A DNA stretch of 5,426 nt, from assembly GCA_964591245.1 (NCBI GenBank), contig CAZPZZ010000222.1:1-5426 (forward strand), written 5' to 3'. Under the pieces are notes generated by a model, which searched no databases, was not told the DNA's origin, and saw nothing but the letters and a program-made list of their open reading frames with translations. Below are positions 5,290-5,426 of the stretch, piece after piece. The DNA comes from CAZPZZ01 sp964591245. GTDB lineage: Bacteria; Acidobacteriota; Vicinamibacteria; Vicinamibacterales; UBA8438. The translations under genes were made by a program, and so were the position numbers. The number at the start of each line of letters is the position of its first letter. The first letter of the stretch is position 1.

Positions 5290-5426
5290 TCAGCGGAGCT
5301 GCACGTCTACCTGTTCAAAGTAGTCAGTGCCAACGAGTACCTCGCGGGCTTTGCCTCCGGTTCCGGCGGATACGAGCCCATCGGCTTCCATCATGTCGAC
5401 AAGACGGGCGGCTCGGCTAAATCCGA
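5290..5426 (-). CDS. ftsK: DNA translocase FtsK, C-terminal gamma domain (5' part outside window)
   Basis: FtsK/SpoIIIE pumps chromosomal DNA at the division septum and, in FtsK, activates XerCD recombination at dif. Only the last 44 full residues are present, followed by a TGA stop. They match the winged-helix gamma domain that reads polar DNA guide motifs: GFSRAARLVDMMEADGLVS, then GGKAREVLV and a short tail containing DYFEQVD. The RAAR of the recognition helix is intact. The residue before it is Ser rather than the Asn of E. coli FtsK, and the later acidic residue is Asp rather than Glu, similar to SpoIIIE-type helices. The C-terminal extension after REVLV is short, as usual. Whether the protein has the N-terminal membrane segments cannot be seen. 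The gene converges with pepA. Confidence 0.93.
   Translation of the reverse strand, partial: GFSRAARLVDMMEADGLVSAGTGGKAREVLVGTDYFEQVDVQLR

Noticed and set aside
5217..5420. A 67-codon open frame on the + strand near the right edge
   Set aside because: It is antisense to the FtsK gamma domain, whose minus-strand reading is unmistakable.

Overview
This is a compact, fairly GC-rich (roughly 60% by eye) bacterial chromosomal window. It holds six complete protein genes of ordinary length, two genes cut by the window edges, and one possible small ORF. The clear families are TrpB, TrpA, an AroQ-type chorismate mutase, TyrA, a JAMM/M67 metallopeptidase, an M17 leucyl aminopeptidase (PepA) and the end of the DNA translocase FtsK. 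Gene content, mono-functional AroQ next to TrpA, and a GC-rich genome using GTG starts would fit an uncultured Acidobacteriota-like lineage. That assignment is inference and no marker here fixes it. I see no insertion sequence, prophage, CRISPR array, rRNA or convincing tRNA.

Layout. Bases 1-2972 (+ strand) form an aromatic amino acid block: the 3' end of trpB, then trpA, aroQ, a 226-base gap holding potential RNA structure and a possible 21-codon ORF, then tyrA and a JAMM peptidase gene. Consecutive genes, including the possible small ORF, overlap by 4 bases (GTGA or ATGA); the exception is the gap after aroQ. Bases 3031-3477 (- strand) encode a small, probably exported protein with a single PKD-like domain, convergent with the peptidase gene. 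pepA starts on the + strand at 3601, divergent from the PKD gene. ftsK enters from the right edge on the - strand and ends at 5290, convergent with pepA.

How the genes work together. TrpA and TrpB form tryptophan synthase. AroQ converts chorismate to prephenate, and TyrA oxidises prephenate to 4-hydroxyphenylpyruvate, the tyrosine precursor. The cluster therefore carries both the tryptophan end and the tyrosine branch of chorismate metabolism. No prephenate dehydratase or DAHP synthase lies in the window. The JAMM peptidase rides at the end of the block and its substrate is unknown.

The most interesting signal is the 123-base divergent region between the PKD gene and pepA. Each gene has a near-consensus -10 box (TACAAT and TATAAT) ending exactly 6 bases before its ATG, within a shared CGCGCTAYAAT motif, and neither has a Shine-Dalgarno sequence. 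Both genes are therefore predicted to be transcribed as leaderless mRNAs. A palindrome abuts the -10 box on the PKD side. Otherwise this is mostly conserved housekeeping DNA, and I do not see a clear new multi-gene system.
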